DNA of 42,058 nucleotides from Rhodoferax sp. (GTDB lineage Bacteria; Pseudomonadota; Gammaproteobacteria; Burkholderiales; Burkholderiaceae_C), in assembly GCF_018063565.1 (NCBI RefSeq), contig NZ_JAGPBB010000029.1, positions 1 to 42,058 on the forward strand, in the 5' to 3' direction. The position numbers and the translations under genes were made by a program. The notes beneath the pieces are model-generated. The model did not search any database. It was not told the origin of the DNA and saw nothing but the letters and a program-made list of their open reading frames with translations. Shown here piece by piece: positions 41,190 to 42,058 of this stretch. Within the stretch, counting starts at the first letter, position 1; the number at the start of each line of letters is the position of its first letter.

Positions 41190-42058
41190 TCAGCGCCCAA
41201 CCAACCCTTCACCCTTGTCCAGCCCCAGCAGCCGCACCGCGTTGTCTTTCAGAATACCTGGCATCACTTCCGGCTTGAAGCCGGCGTCTTCAAAGTCCTT
41301 CATCCAGCGATCCGGGGTGATCAGTGGGTAGTCACTGCCAAACAGAATGCGGTCTTTCAGCAGCGTGTTGGCGTATTGCACCAGTTGCTTGGGGAAATAC
41401 TTGGGGCTCCAGCCGCTGAGATCAATCCACACATTGGGCTTGTGGGTGGCCACACTCAACGCCTCGTCCTGCCACGGAAAGCTCGGGTGCGCCATGACGA
41501 TCTGCATGTCCGGGAAATCGACCGCCACGTCGTCGAGGTGCATCGGGTTGCTCAAAGCCAGCCGCAGGCCACCGCCGCAGCGCATGCCGCTGCCAATGCC
41601 GCTGTGCCCGGTGTGAAAGATGGCGGGCATTTTGTACTCGGCAATCACCTCGTAAATCGGCCAGGCCATCTTGTCGTAAGGGTGGTAACCCTGCACCGTG
41701 GGGTGAAACTTGAAGCCCTTGATGCCTTGTTCCTCGATCAGCTTGCGCGCCTCGCGTGCGCCCATCTTGCCCTTGTGCGGGTCGATGCTGGCAAAGGCAA
41801 TCATCATGTCGGAATTAGCTTTGGCGGCTTCGGCCACCTCCTCGTTGGGCACGCGGCGGCGGCCCATCTGGGCTTCAGCATCGACGGTGAACATCACCAA
41901 GCCGATTTTTCGCTCGCGGTAGTAGGCCACTGTTTCGGCAATGGTCGGGCGGCGGCTGTTGCGAAAGTACTTGTCGGCAGCGCGGTCGTACTCCTCGCCG
42001 TAGTTGTCAAACGGGTTCCAGCAGCTCACCTCGGCGTGGGTGTGGATGTCGATGGCCA
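41190..42058 (-). CDS. Amidohydrolase (Amidohydro_2 family), 5' end at the window edge
   Basis: A metal-dependent hydrolase of the ACMSD / 2-pyrone-dicarboxylate hydrolase-like group, partial by a base or so. The frame continues past 42029 through AIDIHTHAE, the HxH metal motif, and the last two bases TG suggest the ATG starts one base outside the window. Other ligands: IFHTGHSG (His), VMAHPSFPW (His) and ILFGSDYPL (Asp). Members decarboxylate or hydrolyse aromatic-derived acids; the substrate here is unknown. About 290 residues, close to full length. It lies upstream of the amidase gene, 10 nt apart, possibly one transcript. Confidence 0.87.
   Translation of the reverse strand, partial: AIDIHTHAEVSCWNPFDNYGEEYDRAADKYFRNSRRPTIAETVAYYRERKIGLVMFTVDAEAQMGRRRVPNEEVAEAAKANSDMMIAFASIDPHKGKMGAREARKLIEEQGIKGFKFHPTVQGYHPYDKMAWPIYEVIAEYKMPAIFHTGHSGIGSGMRCGGGLRLALSNPMHLDDVAVDFPDMQIVMAHPSFPWQDEALSVATHKPNVWIDLSGWSPKYFPKQLVQYANTLLKDRILFGSDYPLITPDRWMKDFEDAGFKPEVMPGILKDNAVRLLGLDKGEGLVGR

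Overview
The window looks like chromosomal DNA of a betaproteobacterium of the order Burkholderiales, probably a Comamonadaceae member close to Rhodoferax. This is an inference from the GC-rich coding sequence, the EarP/Arg32-type elongation factor P pair, the ribosomal oxygenase, the hupB / tRNA-Val / ppiD cluster and the respiratory genes. I could not run a database search. No gene-free stretch exceeds 300 bases.

Positions 1-7262. A tRNA-Asn is followed by a small genomic island of about 6.8 kb. The island lies between two identical tRNA-Val(CAC) copies (80-bp direct repeats at 264-343 and 7183-7262) and also carries a 23-bp direct repeat near each end. All its genes lie on the minus strand: tyrosine integrase, hsdM, a truncated hsdS, a 5'-truncated ardC, a JAMM-type radC, a DUF1071 annealing protein and a YqaJ exonuclease. 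No hsdR is present. hsdS and ardC are cut at the same point, so the island has suffered a deletion.

Positions 7263-22249. Housekeeping genes: ppiD, tRNA-Val(TAC), hupB, pgsA, uvrC (with an AT-rich in-frame insertion), earP and efp, a LOG-family gene, an MFS transporter behind a tiny Cys-rich gene, a 2-hydroxyacid dehydrogenase, an Ala/Pro-rich lipoprotein, roxA, a SlyD-like FKBP, and a di-haem cytochrome c peroxidase divergent from oxyR.

Positions 22250-33596. This is the most interesting part: a compact 13-gene operon behind a perfect FNR-type box. It encodes an energy-converting membrane complex built from Mrp antiporter modules (MrpE, F, G, MbhD, MbhE-MrpB, MrpC and two fused MrpD-type pumps) and a complex I / group 4 hydrogenase-type arm (NuoH, B, C, D, I homologues). 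The NuoD-like subunit lacks the hydrogenase [NiFe] cysteines and the complex I quinone residues. The NuoB-like subunit keeps only three of four cluster cysteines. The NuoI-like subunit is fused to a GltD/NfnB-type flavoprotein. Gene order and subunit makeup resemble the archaeal MBX/MBS sulfane sulfur reductase, but with a built-in NAD(P)H module. A diiron ferritin-like protein ends the operon. I propose an NAD(P)H-linked, ion-pumping, MBS-like reductase whose acceptor is unknown.

Positions 33597-42058. Catabolic and accessory genes: a glutamine-synthetase-like ligase with a class III aminotransferase, a psuK-psuG pair behind a 12-bp perfect palindrome (PsuK has its own HTH), an isochorismatase-fold hydrolase coupled to a GlxA-type regulator, an N-acetylmuramoyl-L-alanine amidase, and an amidohydrolase cut by the window edge.
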